NCBI RefSeq assembly: GCF_026240635.1
Contig: NZ_CP110848.1
Coordinates: 2,579,501 to 2,643,500, forward strand
Direction of reading: 5' to 3'
Source: Trichothermofontia sichuanensis B231
Lineage (GTDB): Bacteria; Cyanobacteriota; Cyanobacteriia; B231
Length of the DNA: 64,000 bases
Shown: positions 54,821 through 63,670 of the stretch, in pieces
How positions within the stretch are numbered: the first letter of the stretch is position 1
Layout: each line of letters opens with the position of its first letter
Notes under the pieces: generated by a model
What the model saw: only the letters and a program-made list of their open reading frames with translations
What the model was told of the DNA's origin: nothing
Databases searched by the model: none
Program-made: the position numbers and the translations under genes

Positions 54821-55272
54821 GGATACTTCATTGCAGACGTCCTCATACTGGTTTGACTCTGATCGAGAACAAAGGAGAGCCAAATAGAAACAAATAGAAA
54901 GCTGTTGAGAACCGGATAGTTATCCGTGGCGAGGTGGCCCAGGTGCTTTTTGACGATCTGAGGAAAGTTTCATATCATGATACTAATATTATTTTGTTGT
55001 TTATAGCCTCTAGTTTACACGATTAGGAGCTATTTTTTAAACATATTTGCTATCATTCAACGCTTATGGATGCCCCCTTGCTGAAACTGACTAACAGTGT
55101 GGTAAATGCGATCCTACTCAAGGTGGTGACGGAAGACGTGATCGCCATTGCTATCGTAGCAGAATAGTAGCAGAATAAAATGGAGGGACAGAGTTGAAAT
55201 CTAGGTCAAGCCTATGCCCCTTCGACAACCTCGCTACCGCAAAGAAGAATTCGCCCCTGGAGCCGTGAAAGC
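54821..55272. other. Intergenic region with possible gene scraps
   Basis: No intact gene. The frame 55065-55157 reads M-D-A-P-L-L-K-L-T-N-S-V-V-N and ends after 30 codons. The frame 55214-55276 reads M-P-L-R-Q-P-R-Y-R-K-E-E-F-A and stops at once; R-Y-x-K-E-E-F-A is the start of a small cyanobacterial protein family, so it is probably a fragment. Both are weak. Confidence 0.35.
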
Positions 55273-55983
55273 GTGACTGGTTTGGAGAGGATGCAGTTTG
55301 TCTGGCTACTGGCAGTGCCAGCATTCGTTCAGGGAGGGCCGCAGGTCTCTGGGCTGAATCTGCAAGCGGAGTTGTACGCAGTCTTACAATGGGTTAAGGA
55401 CCTGGGCATCGGCGGGGGCTTTGCGTTTATTGCGATCTATAGTGCGGCGACAGTGCTGTTTGTACCCGGATCGCTTTTAACGCTGGGGGCGGGCATTGTC
55501 TTTGGCGTTGTTTTCGGCTCAATTTATGTATTCATTGGGGCAACGATCGGTGCGATCGCAGCGTTTTTAGTGGGACGCTATCTGGCACGGGCATGGGTGA
55601 GTCAAAAAATTGCCGACAATCCCAAGTTTGCCGCGATCGATCAAGCCGTTGCCAGAGCCGGCTTCAAAATTGTCCTTTTGACCCGTCTTTCACCCGTATT
55701 TCCCTTTAATCTGTTGAACTATGCGTTTGGCATTACGGGCGTAAGTTTGCAGGACTATGCCCTTGGTTCGATCGGGATGATTCCGGGGACAGTCATGTAC
55801 GTTTATCTCGGATCGCTAGCAGGCGACTTGGCTATGCTGGGGACAGTGGAGCAACCAACGGCTGCAACGGTTGAGTGGGGGATTCGGATTCTGGGGTTGA
55901 TGGCAACCGTAGTGGTGACGCTCTACGTGACCTGGATTGCCCGTCGTGCGTTAGCGGCTGAGGTTAAGGATCTTGAGCTTTAG
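55273..55983 (+). CDS. VTT-domain (TVP38/TMEM64, DedA-like) membrane protein
   Basis: A 236-residue integral membrane protein with about five hydrophobic segments and the VTT core: F-V-P-G-S-L-L-T-L-G-A-G, G-A-T-I-G-A-I-A-A-F, then L-L-T-R-L-S-P-V-F-P-F-N-L-L-N-Y and G-M-I-P-G-T-V-M-Y-V-Y-L-G. These proteins are proposed lipid scramblases or transporters. The GTG at 55273 may be replaced by ATG at 55291. Its end overlaps the end of the WYL gene by 20 bp (convergent). Confidence 0.87.
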   Translation: MTGLERMQFVWLLAVPAFVQGGPQVSGLNLQAELYAVLQWVKDLGIGGGFAFIAIYSAATVLFVPGSLLTLGAGIVFGVVFGSIYVFIGATIGAIAAFLVGRYLARAWVSQKIADNPKFAAIDQAVARAGFKIVLLTRLSPVFPFNLLNYAFGITGVSLQDYALGSIGMIPGTVMYVYLGSLAGDLAMLGTVEQPTAATVEWGIRILGLMATVVVTLYVTWIARRALAAEVKDLEL

Positions 55984-56854
55984 GGCGGGGGAGTCGAGTG
56001 GCTGTGTAGTAGTTGGCGACGGCGATCGCGTCACGGGCAAAGCGATCGCGCACTTCCGGTGGTCCCACAATGATGCAGTCGGGGCCATAGCGACGGACTT
56101 CCCGGCAGAACCAGAAGGTATTGTGGATGCGCCGAACAACCCGTTTGATGGGTTGGTCGGGGAGCCAGTTGAGTTCAAGATCGGCGGTGCTTTTAGGACG
56201 ATAACTGAAGGCAAGGTTACCGAGGAGGTGGAATTCAACATCAATCTGGCTCAGTTGGGGCCGCCAAGGGCCATCGGTACGGGCGATGACCGTTTCGGCG
56301 GGGATGCGATCGAGGCGGAGGGACCAGTTATGTTGGAGGGGGTCAATGTCCTGGTTGCCGTCGGTTTCGTCGCACCAGCAGTCGAGGTAGAGATAGTCTT
56401 CGTGACGTTCGATGCGGGCGTGGCGAACGGTGAAGCTCCAGATGCGGCCTGCGGCATCTTGATAGGCCAGACGAAAGGGCTGTTGGCGGCGAATCCATTG
56501 TTCAATTTCCTGTCGCCAAGGGGGGCTGGGGTGATCAGCCCAAGCTTGGATTTCCTGGCGCAAGGGCAGGCTAAGTTCGCTGCGTTCGAGCAGCAGGTGG
56601 GCCAGTTCGAGGGCGGCAGAGACTTCATCATGGGTTTTAAGCCAACCCAAAATGCGATTAAGGGTGTCGATGCGATCGCGACTCCAATCATGATTGCTGG
56701 CAAGGCGCAGTTTGCCTTGGGCAATGGCTTTAATAAGTTTTGATACGTTGGGTTTTGCACCCCAGGTTTGACCAAAAGCGAGGGCAAGCTGCTCTAGCTG
56801 GGCCTTTTCGTGCTCGGCAATGGAGAGAGTGATGGAGGGTCGTCGGCGCACCAT
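55964..56854 (-). CDS. WYL-domain transcriptional regulator of the CRISPR-Cas locus
   Basis: A 296-residue protein. The N-terminal ~40 residues (R-R-R-P-S-I-T-L-S-I then A-E-H-E-K-A-Q-L) look like a ribbon-helix-helix DNA-binding domain. A WYL-like domain (about 125-215; Q-Q-P-F-R-L-A-Y, H-E-D-Y-L-Y-L-D-C-W) and a C-terminal extension follow. WYL regulators often lie beside type I-D cas genes and control them. ATG at 56854 is preferred over a TTG at 56869 because GGAG precedes it at 8 bp. It is divergent from Uma2 and cas3, with a palindromic operator between. Confidence 0.82.
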   Translation of the reverse strand: MVRRRPSITLSIAEHEKAQLEQLALAFGQTWGAKPNVSKLIKAIAQGKLRLASNHDWSRDRIDTLNRILGWLKTHDEVSAALELAHLLLERSELSLPLRQEIQAWADHPSPPWRQEIEQWIRRQQPFRLAYQDAAGRIWSFTVRHARIERHEDYLYLDCWCDETDGNQDIDPLQHNWSLRLDRIPAETVIARTDGPWRPQLSQIDVEFHLLGNLAFSYRPKSTADLELNWLPDQPIKRVVRRIHNTFWFCREVRRYGPDCIIVGPPEVRDRFARDAIAVANYYTATRLPRPKAQDP

Positions 56855-56868
56855 AGGGGAGATCTCCA

Positions 56869-56958
56869 AAAGTGTACGTGCACTTTGTCGCTATATTGGT
56901 TGCCCTGACTCTATTGTGCGGGTAAAAATAGTGCTTAACCATAAGATACGTGCACTTA
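56869..56958. promoter_or_regulatory. Candidate WYL operator pair
   Basis: AAAGTGTACGTGCACTTT (56869-56886) is an 18-bp palindrome with two mismatched central bases. TACGTGCACTT recurs within AAGATACGTGCACTTA (56943-56958). The two sites, 72 bp apart, lie in the divergent WYL/Uma2 promoter region. The first covers the WYL leader; the second is 20 bp before the Uma2 ATG. The arrangement suits repression of both directions. Confidence 0.55.
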
Positions 56959-56977
56959 TTGACGGACCAGTAATGGG

Positions 56978-57523
56978 ATGCGGCATAGATTTACGGTGGT
57001 GCAGTATGACCGGATGATTGAGGTGGGAATTCTGACGGATCGCAATCAGTTTGAATTACTCCGGGGAGAAATTATGACAGTGGCTCCGGTGGGGGTGCAC
57101 CATACAGCCTGTGTTGATCGCTTGGCGGAGTTATTTGTACGGACGTTGGCGACGTGGGCAAGCGTGCGGGTGCAAGGTCCGATTCAGTTGGGCGTGGATT
57201 CGCTACCGCAGCCGGATTTAGCAATTCTGCGGCAGCGATCAGATGGTGATGGGGGGAAGTATCCACAAGCTCAGGATGTCTGGGCACTGGTGGAGGTGGC
57301 AGATACGACGATCGTGTTTGACCGATCGGTGCGGGTGCTCCTCTACGCCCAGGGCCAGATCCCGGAAGTATGGGTGGTGGATCTAACGGTAGGGGCGGTA
57401 CATGTCTACCGAAACCCCAGTGCAACGGGCTATGGGTGGGTGCAGATTATGTGTCCTGGCGAAGCGATCGCGTTCCAGGCATTTCCCAATATTTCATTCA
57501 CGGTTGATCAACTTTTGAACTAA
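56978..57523 (+). CDS. Uma2-family (DUF820) endonuclease-like protein
   Basis: A 181-residue PD-(D/E)xK-fold protein common in cyanobacteria. Visible: Y-E-L-I/E-L-L-R-G-E-I-style core (N-Q-F-E-L-L-R-G-E-I-M), P-Q-P-D-L-A-I-L (PD), V-E-V-A-D-T-T (E of the ExK), Y-A-Q-G-Q-I-P-E-V-W-V-V-D. The Lys usual before L-x-L-Y-A-R is replaced (D-R-S-V-R-V-L-L-Y), so catalysis may be weakened. The function of the family is unknown. It lies 33 bp before cas3 in the same direction and may be carried on its transcript. Confidence 0.82.
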   Translation: MRHRFTVVQYDRMIEVGILTDRNQFELLRGEIMTVAPVGVHHTACVDRLAELFVRTLATWASVRVQGPIQLGVDSLPQPDLAILRQRSDGDGGKYPQAQDVWALVEVADTTIVFDRSVRVLLYAQGQIPEVWVVDLTVGAVHVYRNPSATGYGWVQIMCPGEAIAFQAFPNISFTVDQLLN

Positions 57524-57556
57524 GGGTCAGGGACCCATTGCTTAGTAGGTAAATTT

Positions 57557-59728
57557 ATGTATTCTGTGCATCTCAAATCAGTCTACTCTTGCCCAGCCAG
57601 CGCAGTACCTCCGGAAATCCATCTGCCAGCAGGTTGGCAATTGTCATGGCATCAGTTGGAGACCTTAAAAGCATTGCGTGATCCGAAGGTCGATGTGGTT
57701 TTTAATACAGCCATGACAGGAGATGGTAAGAGTCTAGCAGCCTATTTAGACGTTCTCCAAGGGGAAAGTTTTGCGATCGCTCTCTACCCCACCAATGCCC
57801 TAGCCAGCGATCAAGAAAACCAGATAAAAGACTATATTCATCACTTCCAACCGGCCAATTCACCACGAGTTAACCGTCTGAATGGACCTGAGTTAGAAAT
57901 TTATGCCGAGAATGAGGGATTACGAAAAGGAAGCGCGATCGCATCGCGTTCAAGTCAATCAGAAGTTCTGATTACTAACCCCGATATCTTCCATTATCTT
58001 CATCGAGGTGCTTATTTAAGCTCGCAAGATAATCCGGATAAGCTCTGGAATCGAATTGACAAGGATTTTGATCTATTTATTTTTGATGAATTCCATGTTT
58101 TTTCGGCTCCACAAATTGCAAGTGTACTTAACATTATGTTGCTGATTCAAGCAACCAACCGAGCTAAGAAGTTCCTATTTTTATCAGCAACACCGAGTGA
58201 TGCCCTGCTCAAGCGATTGGATAAGGCCGGATTTCGCTGCCGGGTGATTAACCCAATTGATGCCGGTAAGTACCAATTTCCAGATACCCCTGCAGAAACG
58301 GCGGCGTTAGCTTCAGCCCACTGGCGACAAGTGGCCCATGCGGTTAACTTAACGTTTGTGCCGCTGGAGCCATCCTCTAAAGCTTCTGAAGCATGGCTTA
58401 AGGAAAACCAGTCGCTTATTCTCCAACCGTTTCTAGCCCATCCCGGCACTAAGGGAGCCATCATTCTTAACTCGATCGCTGCCGTCAAACGGCTCATGCC
58501 AATTTTGCGGCATTACTTTGCTCAGCACGGGTTAACGGTGCGAGAAAATACGGGTCTCTCTGGTGGTCAGGAGAAGGCAGAATCCCTTGCGGCTGATTTG
58601 GTCATTGGCACCAGTACGATCGATGTGGGGGTTGATTTCAAGATCAACTTCTTGATCTTTGAGTCGTCAGACGCTGGTAACTTTATCCAACGGTTAGGGC
58701 GTTTAGGTCGCCACAGGGGTTACCAAAAAGAGGGTCGGGATATTGAATTTGCTAATTTTCAGGCTTATGCACTCGTTCCTAACTTTTTTGTAGAACGATT
58801 GTTCGCTGGAGAAACCGCAGTTTTAGCGGATGGACAGGCATACGATCGCGTCCATTTTCAAGCCATTATCCGTGAGAAATATCGACAGATTAATGATTTT
58901 GAGGGCTATTACCAACGCTGGGGAAGCGTCCAGTCGTTTTATCTGGCAAAGCAACTCAGGCATCCCAACCTGCAACAGCAATATGCCGACTCTCTCCAAA
59001 AATTCTGTCACGCCTGTGAACAGGTTTTTGACACCAGTCTAAAGCAAGTGGGTGGTCGGATCGCAGGCTGGCAGACGGACTGGCAAAGACTTTCGGGCAA
59101 AAAAGGTAGTCCCATTGCCGATGATGCAACCAGCTTTCGTGGCTCTAGTCCTCTGCAATGTGGGCTGTATGACCTGACTGAACCCAATGAGCGCGATCGC
59201 TTCAAAACCTATGACTTGCCCGGCATCCTGAGTAACCTGGAAATTGAAATGTGGAGCAAAGCGGCGTTTTTAGTAAAGCTCAAGGAAACGGCTACTCGCA
59301 CGGGATACCCCATCCCCAAAGGTCAGTTTGAGCGTTGTCTCGGCTTCATGAAATTGCGGGGGTATCGGGAAGAGCGTCTGAATTGGACGTTCACGTACCC
59401 CGGTGACCTGCAATCGATCGCGGCTACCTATCAGGTGCAAGTCTTGGTAGGACTACAGATTTGGCAGCCTGATAATCCCTGGGTGGGGTCCATCAACCGG
59501 CTTCTCAAGTCTCAGGGGGTGGTGGCGTATGTGCTGCGACAGCCAGTCCGGGAGGTTCGTTTACGTTTGCAGTTACCCACGCACTTCCAGATTTACCCGA
59601 TCAGCGACTTACACAGTTTGCATGACACCAACGCGCCCTATTCAGTGGCGTTCGGCCAGTCAGCCCTGCTGCTCGACACCCTCGCCCACCGATTCCACCA
59701 GGAGGGAGGTGAGCTATGGATTGCTTGA
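57557..59728 (+). CDS. cas3: Type I-D CRISPR-Cas helicase Cas3 (Cas3')
   Basis: A 723-residue superfamily 2 helicase without an HD nuclease, as expected in type I-D, where HD is on Cas10d. Walker A A-M-T-G-D-G-K-S (52-59), D-E-F-H box (177-180), S-A-T-P (210-213), motif V/VI I-G-T-S-T-I-D-V-G-V-D and Q-R-L-G-R-L-G-R-H. It unwinds target DNA after Cascade binding. C-terminus appears complete. The next cas gene is 428 bp away, across a repeat and a toxin-antitoxin relic. Confidence 0.93.
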   Translation: MYSVHLKSVYSCPASAVPPEIHLPAGWQLSWHQLETLKALRDPKVDVVFNTAMTGDGKSLAAYLDVLQGESFAIALYPTNALASDQENQIKDYIHHFQPANSPRVNRLNGPELEIYAENEGLRKGSAIASRSSQSEVLITNPDIFHYLHRGAYLSSQDNPDKLWNRIDKDFDLFIFDEFHVFSAPQIASVLNIMLLIQATNRAKKFLFLSATPSDALLKRLDKAGFRCRVINPIDAGKYQFPDTPAETAALASAHWRQVAHAVNLTFVPLEPSSKASEAWLKENQSLILQPFLAHPGTKGAIILNSIAAVKRLMPILRHYFAQHGLTVRENTGLSGGQEKAESLAADLVIGTSTIDVGVDFKINFLIFESSDAGNFIQRLGRLGRHRGYQKEGRDIEFANFQAYALVPNFFVERLFAGETAVLADGQAYDRVHFQAIIREKYRQINDFEGYYQRWGSVQSFYLAKQLRHPNLQQQYADSLQKFCHACEQVFDTSLKQVGGRIAGWQTDWQRLSGKKGSPIADDATSFRGSSPLQCGLYDLTEPNERDRFKTYDLPGILSNLEIEMWSKAAFLVKLKETATRTGYPIPKGQFERCLGFMKLRGYREERLNWTFTYPGDLQSIAATYQVQVLVGLQIWQPDNPWVGSINRLLKSQGVVAYVLRQPVREVRLRLQLPTHFQIYPISDLHSLHDTNAPYSVAFGQSALLLDTLAHRFHQEGGELWIA

Positions 59729-59774
59729 AGTCTTGGGCAGGGGAGAAATCGACTTGGCATCTCTGCATCTCTGG

Positions 59775-59905
59775 TTACCTGACCGATCTTTTCCCCTCAT
59801 CCCTAAATCCCTTCTCCCACAAGGGGCGAAGGGACTTGAACCGCAAAACCTGCTCGATGAGCACCTGGCCCGCTCTGGGAGAGGGGTTAGGGTTAGGGCA
59901 GTTCG
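59775..59905. repeat. Repeat R4, copy inside the cas operon
   Basis: Inverted relative to the copy at 207-378: CTGGTTACCTGACCGATCTTT at the left end, then TCCCCTCATCCCTAAATCCC...CTCTGGGAGAGGGGTTAGGG, and GGGCAGTTCGAGTT at the right, matching the other copy's AACTCGAACGGCCC. It lies between cas3 and the DUF433 relic. Confidence 0.55.
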
Positions 59906-60176
59906 AGTTACTACCAGCCCACAAATCTTTAACGGCAAGTGTTTTAGCTTGCCTTGCCTATACCTGTCGATTAGTTGCCGAGCGGGTAGAACCGCTGCTG
60001 GTGGAGACAGTACAGTGAAAATCCTTTTGGATACTTGCGTTTGGAGTGGGATAATACCTGTGCTAGAAAGTGACGGCCACGATGTACTTTGGGCTGGTGA
60101 GTGGGAGACAGACGAGTCAGAATTCGTCCCTTCACTGACAATTAAAATAGGAAAAGATGACAATGACACCAAGTGA
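59906..60176 (+). pseudogene. Relic of a DUF433-DUF5615 toxin-antitoxin pair inside the cas operon
   Basis: An N-terminal scrap of the DUF433 antitoxin reads V-T-T-S-P-Q-I-F-N-G-K (59901-59940). Its C-terminus appears in another frame as A-C-L-A-Y-T-C-R-L-V-A-E-R-V-E-P-L-L, ending at the TGA 60016-60018. The DUF5615 toxin starts at GTG 60015, overlapping that stop (GTGA), and reads V-K-I-L-L-D-T-C-V-W...L-E-S-D-G-H-D-V-L-W-A-G-E-W for about 34 residues. It then loses similarity and ends at 60176, inside cas10d. The later PIN acidic residues are missing. Confidence 0.65.
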
Positions 60177-63100
60177 CGACGATAACAACTTTGATTTCCT
60201 GGATGATGACTATGGCTTTGATGAGAGTGGCGATCGCACCGTAGAACCTGCGGCGCGGGAACTGCTAACCCTCAAACTGCTGCGACAAGCCATTCAAGCT
60301 CAAAATCCTGATGATAACGTGATGCAGGACTTTGCTGAAATGGTCCTGCCTAATCTGATCAAATACACGATCGGAGTAACTGCCAAGGGTGGTAAATTCT
60401 TTGCTGAATATCTCGATCGCGTTGTGAACCCTCAACGAATTGCTGAGGGCAAAGAACCTGTTCGTCGCGATAATGCTGCTGACCAATCCCTCAATACGCA
60501 CCTACTGAATGGACTATTTCCTGCTAATCTGATCGAGCGGCGGCTGCAACAGCTTGATACAACAGTTAAACGTTTAGTCGGAGAGCGAGAACGTCGTCTC
60601 CTGATCTCAGGCTTTATCCTGCATGACTTTGAGAAATTTGACTATGATCTACTGCCTGATATGCCTGATTTTATTCGGGCAATCCGACGCGATCGCTCAC
60701 AAGATATTCGTAAACGTCCAATCTCAGAACATCGCGAGATTATTACTATTCTTGTGAAATCTTTAGGGCTGGATGCATTTATCTGTCCCAACTCAACAGA
60801 AGATTGGGCGCAGTACCTTGATGATCTCCTCTTTCTAGCCTACAATGCCCAGCGACGCAACGATACCAACCTGAATCTGTCTGAAGAGGGACTCAATCCC
60901 GTTTTGCGCGATCGCACCCTGCGCTGCCTCGCGGATCTCACTTGCCTTGCCGATCGTCTAGCCTCGATTATTAAACATCCTCAAGATGCAGAAAATTCTG
61001 GCATCAACGATATTATCCACAGTCTCAGTGATGGGCAACTCCGGTTTACCTACCACGCCATTGCCGAAAACCGAGGCGTGTTAACTAACGTAGTCAACAA
61101 TGCCCTCATGGATGCCTACACCTGTCTGAATACCCCCGAACAAACGCAATACACCCCCCTGTTATACCTACCTACCGGCGTGATTTACCTAGCCCAACGC
61201 GAGGCACCAGCCGTCAATCCCACTACCCTGCCCGATCGCGTCGTTACCAGCATTAAAGATCTGTGTGCCGAACAACTACGTCTCCGTCAAACTGGGTTTG
61301 GGCGTGATGGCAAAGGTATGAAATATGCCGATTACTACAACCTATTCTTTGATGACGCTGGCTTAATGGACGTAGCCTTAAGCGCTACCTTACGCATTCT
61401 CAACTCAAATAAGGGATCAGTTGCCGGTAAGCGCAGTGAAAATCTAGTGGCCTTTCAGCAGCGGGGCGTCCTGTCTGCCGACTACGACTTTAGCTTCAAG
61501 GATGATATTCGCATTGACCAACTAGCGGAATTTGGCGATCTCATCAGTCGTAAAATCTGGGGTGAACGCTTTAAGCAACTAGGGGAGATCATTAAAGAAA
61601 GAGCTAAGGCACGTAAAACCAAGAAGAACCTACCTGAGCTACCCGCTATCCCTGAAACTCTGTCACCCGACAATATCATCCGCAAGGTAGCTGAGTTTTG
61701 GAATTTGTCTCAGTATTTACCCCAGATTTGCGAGATCCAAGGAATTAACGAAAAGCTCAAGGAACTCAAGCTGACGGGTAATACTGGTGGCGTCCCCTAC
61801 GAGTGGTATTTTCTAGCCGCTAGATTCCTAGCCCAGAACCCCGGTATTGAAGACGTGCGCGATACCTGCCGTCAGGTCATTACCTACGTTACCGAGCTTA
61901 CCCAACCCGTTGTTGCTCAGTATCCACTCCCAGATGGCTGGGGAGATATCCGTGATTGGGTTAGTAAAGTTGTGATGTTGCCAGGTCAAAGACAGACCCC
62001 CTCGACGACTGAGCAGGTGGAAGTTTTCCTCAAAGAACTCGCTTACTACAACGCGGCTAAGAAAGCAGGGCGAGGGCGACAGATGATTTGCTCAATTTCC
62101 CATTCACCCTATTCTGTTAGTGAGCAGATGGAATCCGCTGTGCTATTTACGCCACAGGTCTATACAAATAAACAACACCTAGGGGGTTCTAATGCTAAAC
62201 GCAACATCTCCAGTATCGCTGGTACCGAGATAATGCTACGACAAATTTTAATGAACCAGACTCAAGCCGTTGGTAAAAGCTTTGAAGATAGCAAATATCG
62301 CTATCTCTATTTTTATCCTACCTACTACTTCACCCCAGAAACCAACTCATTTCTACACCGGGCCTATAGTACTATTGCCCAAACTCGATTTGATACCGGC
62401 ATTCGCAACCACTTCATCCCTAAGCAACGAGAAGCAGACTTTAGCCGTGAACGCTATCAAACCGTTGATGCTTTTCTGATGGATGAAGCCTTGCCTCAGC
62501 ACAAACAATTGCCTGAAGAGGACCCTAATTTTAGACGCGATCGTACCTTCAAACTAGCCTACCCCGATGATAAACCCCTAACCTTCTATTTTATGGCGCT
62601 ACCCCCAGGACGAGACAGTACAGATACCGAATCCTGGGTAATGCCCAGTTGGTTAGCCTTTGCTTTTCCCATGATATTGGATGTTAAAACCGTTGTCTCA
62701 GAATCACCCATCCCTCCTTTTACGGATGGGGCTGAATTTGAGGAAAGTGTTTTTCTCGATTCTGCTCCCCACGCTTTTCGTACCTTGGTCGGTCAAGATC
62801 GCTTTCGCTTAGATAGTATTCTGGAAGGGTGGACAGATAGCAGTGGAATAAAACGACCGGCACCGCTAAACGTCCTGACTGCCGCCTATGCCATCCATAT
62901 AGATGTCAATGCTAAACAGGGCAAAAGAGGCTATGACGCTAACTGGGGACATTTCACAGAACTAGCCAAAGATCTTGAAACCAGCCCACTATATGTCTTT
63001 TCGTATCTGGCCAAGTGGTGTCGGGGCCAAAAGATTGATGAACCCAATCTGCAAAAAATTAGACTCTATACCTATTACTTTTATCCCTGTTTTGATCCCT

Positions 63101-63606
63101 ACTGCACCTATAATTTTAATGAGGAAGAATGGAACATGACCACAGAATCAGCCCTGAATCACCCTAAAAAGTTGACAGAATTGTATCGCAAATTCTATCG
63201 AGCCAACAAGCGTTACAATCCCAAAGCTAATGCAGTTCTCAAACCGATTGACATTGCTGCTGATACCATCCTTAAGGCTGAAACCAGTATGTTTCATGAT
63301 GAGGCCCTAGTCACTGTTGTTGCTGCCGAAGTTTGTAAGCTCATGGATCGAGTTCACTCATCCACGGCTGAAGGTCGTTGGGTTGTCAGCGATCGTGAAC
63401 AAGAGCGGCAACTAGTTTTGGACTTTGCTCGCTATTTTGTTATTGATGTATTTGAGAAAGCCTTTGCCGGCGATCGTGCCCGTCTAGCGGGTCGTCAACT
63501 TAACCTGATCCGTGACACCTGCGAATTTCTCTATCGTCTAGAGCAAGACAAGGAAAACCAGGAACTCAAGGCTAAAGGCGAGGCGATCCAGGATGATACT
63601 GAGTAG
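60157..63606 (+). CDS. cas10d: Type I-D Cas10d (Csc3) with HD nuclease
   Basis: An 1149-residue large subunit of the type I-D Cascade. The N-terminal HD region has H115 (N-T-H-L-L-N), H156-D157 (I-L-H-D-F-E-K-F) and H192 (S-E-H-R), the set that cleaves target DNA in this subtype. The remaining ~900 residues match the Csc3 body (K-Y-A-D-Y-Y-N-L-F, Y-P-T-Y-Y-F-T-P-E). No GGDD palm motif was seen, as expected. ATG at 60157 has AGGA about 5 bp upstream and overlaps the toxin relic by 20 bp. Partner of csc2. Confidence 0.95.
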   Translation: MTMTPSDDDNNFDFLDDDYGFDESGDRTVEPAARELLTLKLLRQAIQAQNPDDNVMQDFAEMVLPNLIKYTIGVTAKGGKFFAEYLDRVVNPQRIAEGKEPVRRDNAADQSLNTHLLNGLFPANLIERRLQQLDTTVKRLVGERERRLLISGFILHDFEKFDYDLLPDMPDFIRAIRRDRSQDIRKRPISEHREIITILVKSLGLDAFICPNSTEDWAQYLDDLLFLAYNAQRRNDTNLNLSEEGLNPVLRDRTLRCLADLTCLADRLASIIKHPQDAENSGINDIIHSLSDGQLRFTYHAIAENRGVLTNVVNNALMDAYTCLNTPEQTQYTPLLYLPTGVIYLAQREAPAVNPTTLPDRVVTSIKDLCAEQLRLRQTGFGRDGKGMKYADYYNLFFDDAGLMDVALSATLRILNSNKGSVAGKRSENLVAFQQRGVLSADYDFSFKDDIRIDQLAEFGDLISRKIWGERFKQLGEIIKERAKARKTKKNLPELPAIPETLSPDNIIRKVAEFWNLSQYLPQICEIQGINEKLKELKLTGNTGGVPYEWYFLAARFLAQNPGIEDVRDTCRQVITYVTELTQPVVAQYPLPDGWGDIRDWVSKVVMLPGQRQTPSTTEQVEVFLKELAYYNAAKKAGRGRQMICSISHSPYSVSEQMESAVLFTPQVYTNKQHLGGSNAKRNISSIAGTEIMLRQILMNQTQAVGKSFEDSKYRYLYFYPTYYFTPETNSFLHRAYSTIAQTRFDTGIRNHFIPKQREADFSRERYQTVDAFLMDEALPQHKQLPEEDPNFRRDRTFKLAYPDDKPLTFYFMALPPGRDSTDTESWVMPSWLAFAFPMILDVKTVVSESPIPPFTDGAEFEESVFLDSAPHAFRTLVGQDRFRLDSILEGWTDSSGIKRPAPLNVLTAAYAIHIDVNAKQGKRGYDANWGHFTELAKDLETSPLYVFSYLAKWCRGQKIDEPNLQKIRLYTYYFYPCFDPYCTYNFNEEEWNMTTESALNHPKKLTELYRKFYRANKRYNPKANAVLKPIDIAADTILKAETSMFHDEALVTVVAAEVCKLMDRVHSSTAEGRWVVSDREQERQLVLDFARYFVIDVFEKAFAGDRARLAGRQLNLIRDTCEFLYRLEQDKENQELKAKGEAIQDDTE

Positions 63607-63670
63607 CACGTAATCAGCTCATCTCCTGGTTAATTGATCAATTTTCATTGACTATTAAGAGGATACAAAC

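Noticed and set aside
55973-56743. A 256-codon plus-strand frame opposite the WYL gene
   Set aside because: Antisense shadow; the minus-strand frame has a recognisable WYL protein with a good ribosome site.
59529-60176. A 215-codon open frame spanning the end of cas3 to the start of cas10d
   Set aside because: Its first part is a shadow of cas3, the middle is repeat R4, and only the last ~54 codons (toxin relic) have recognisable protein sequence.
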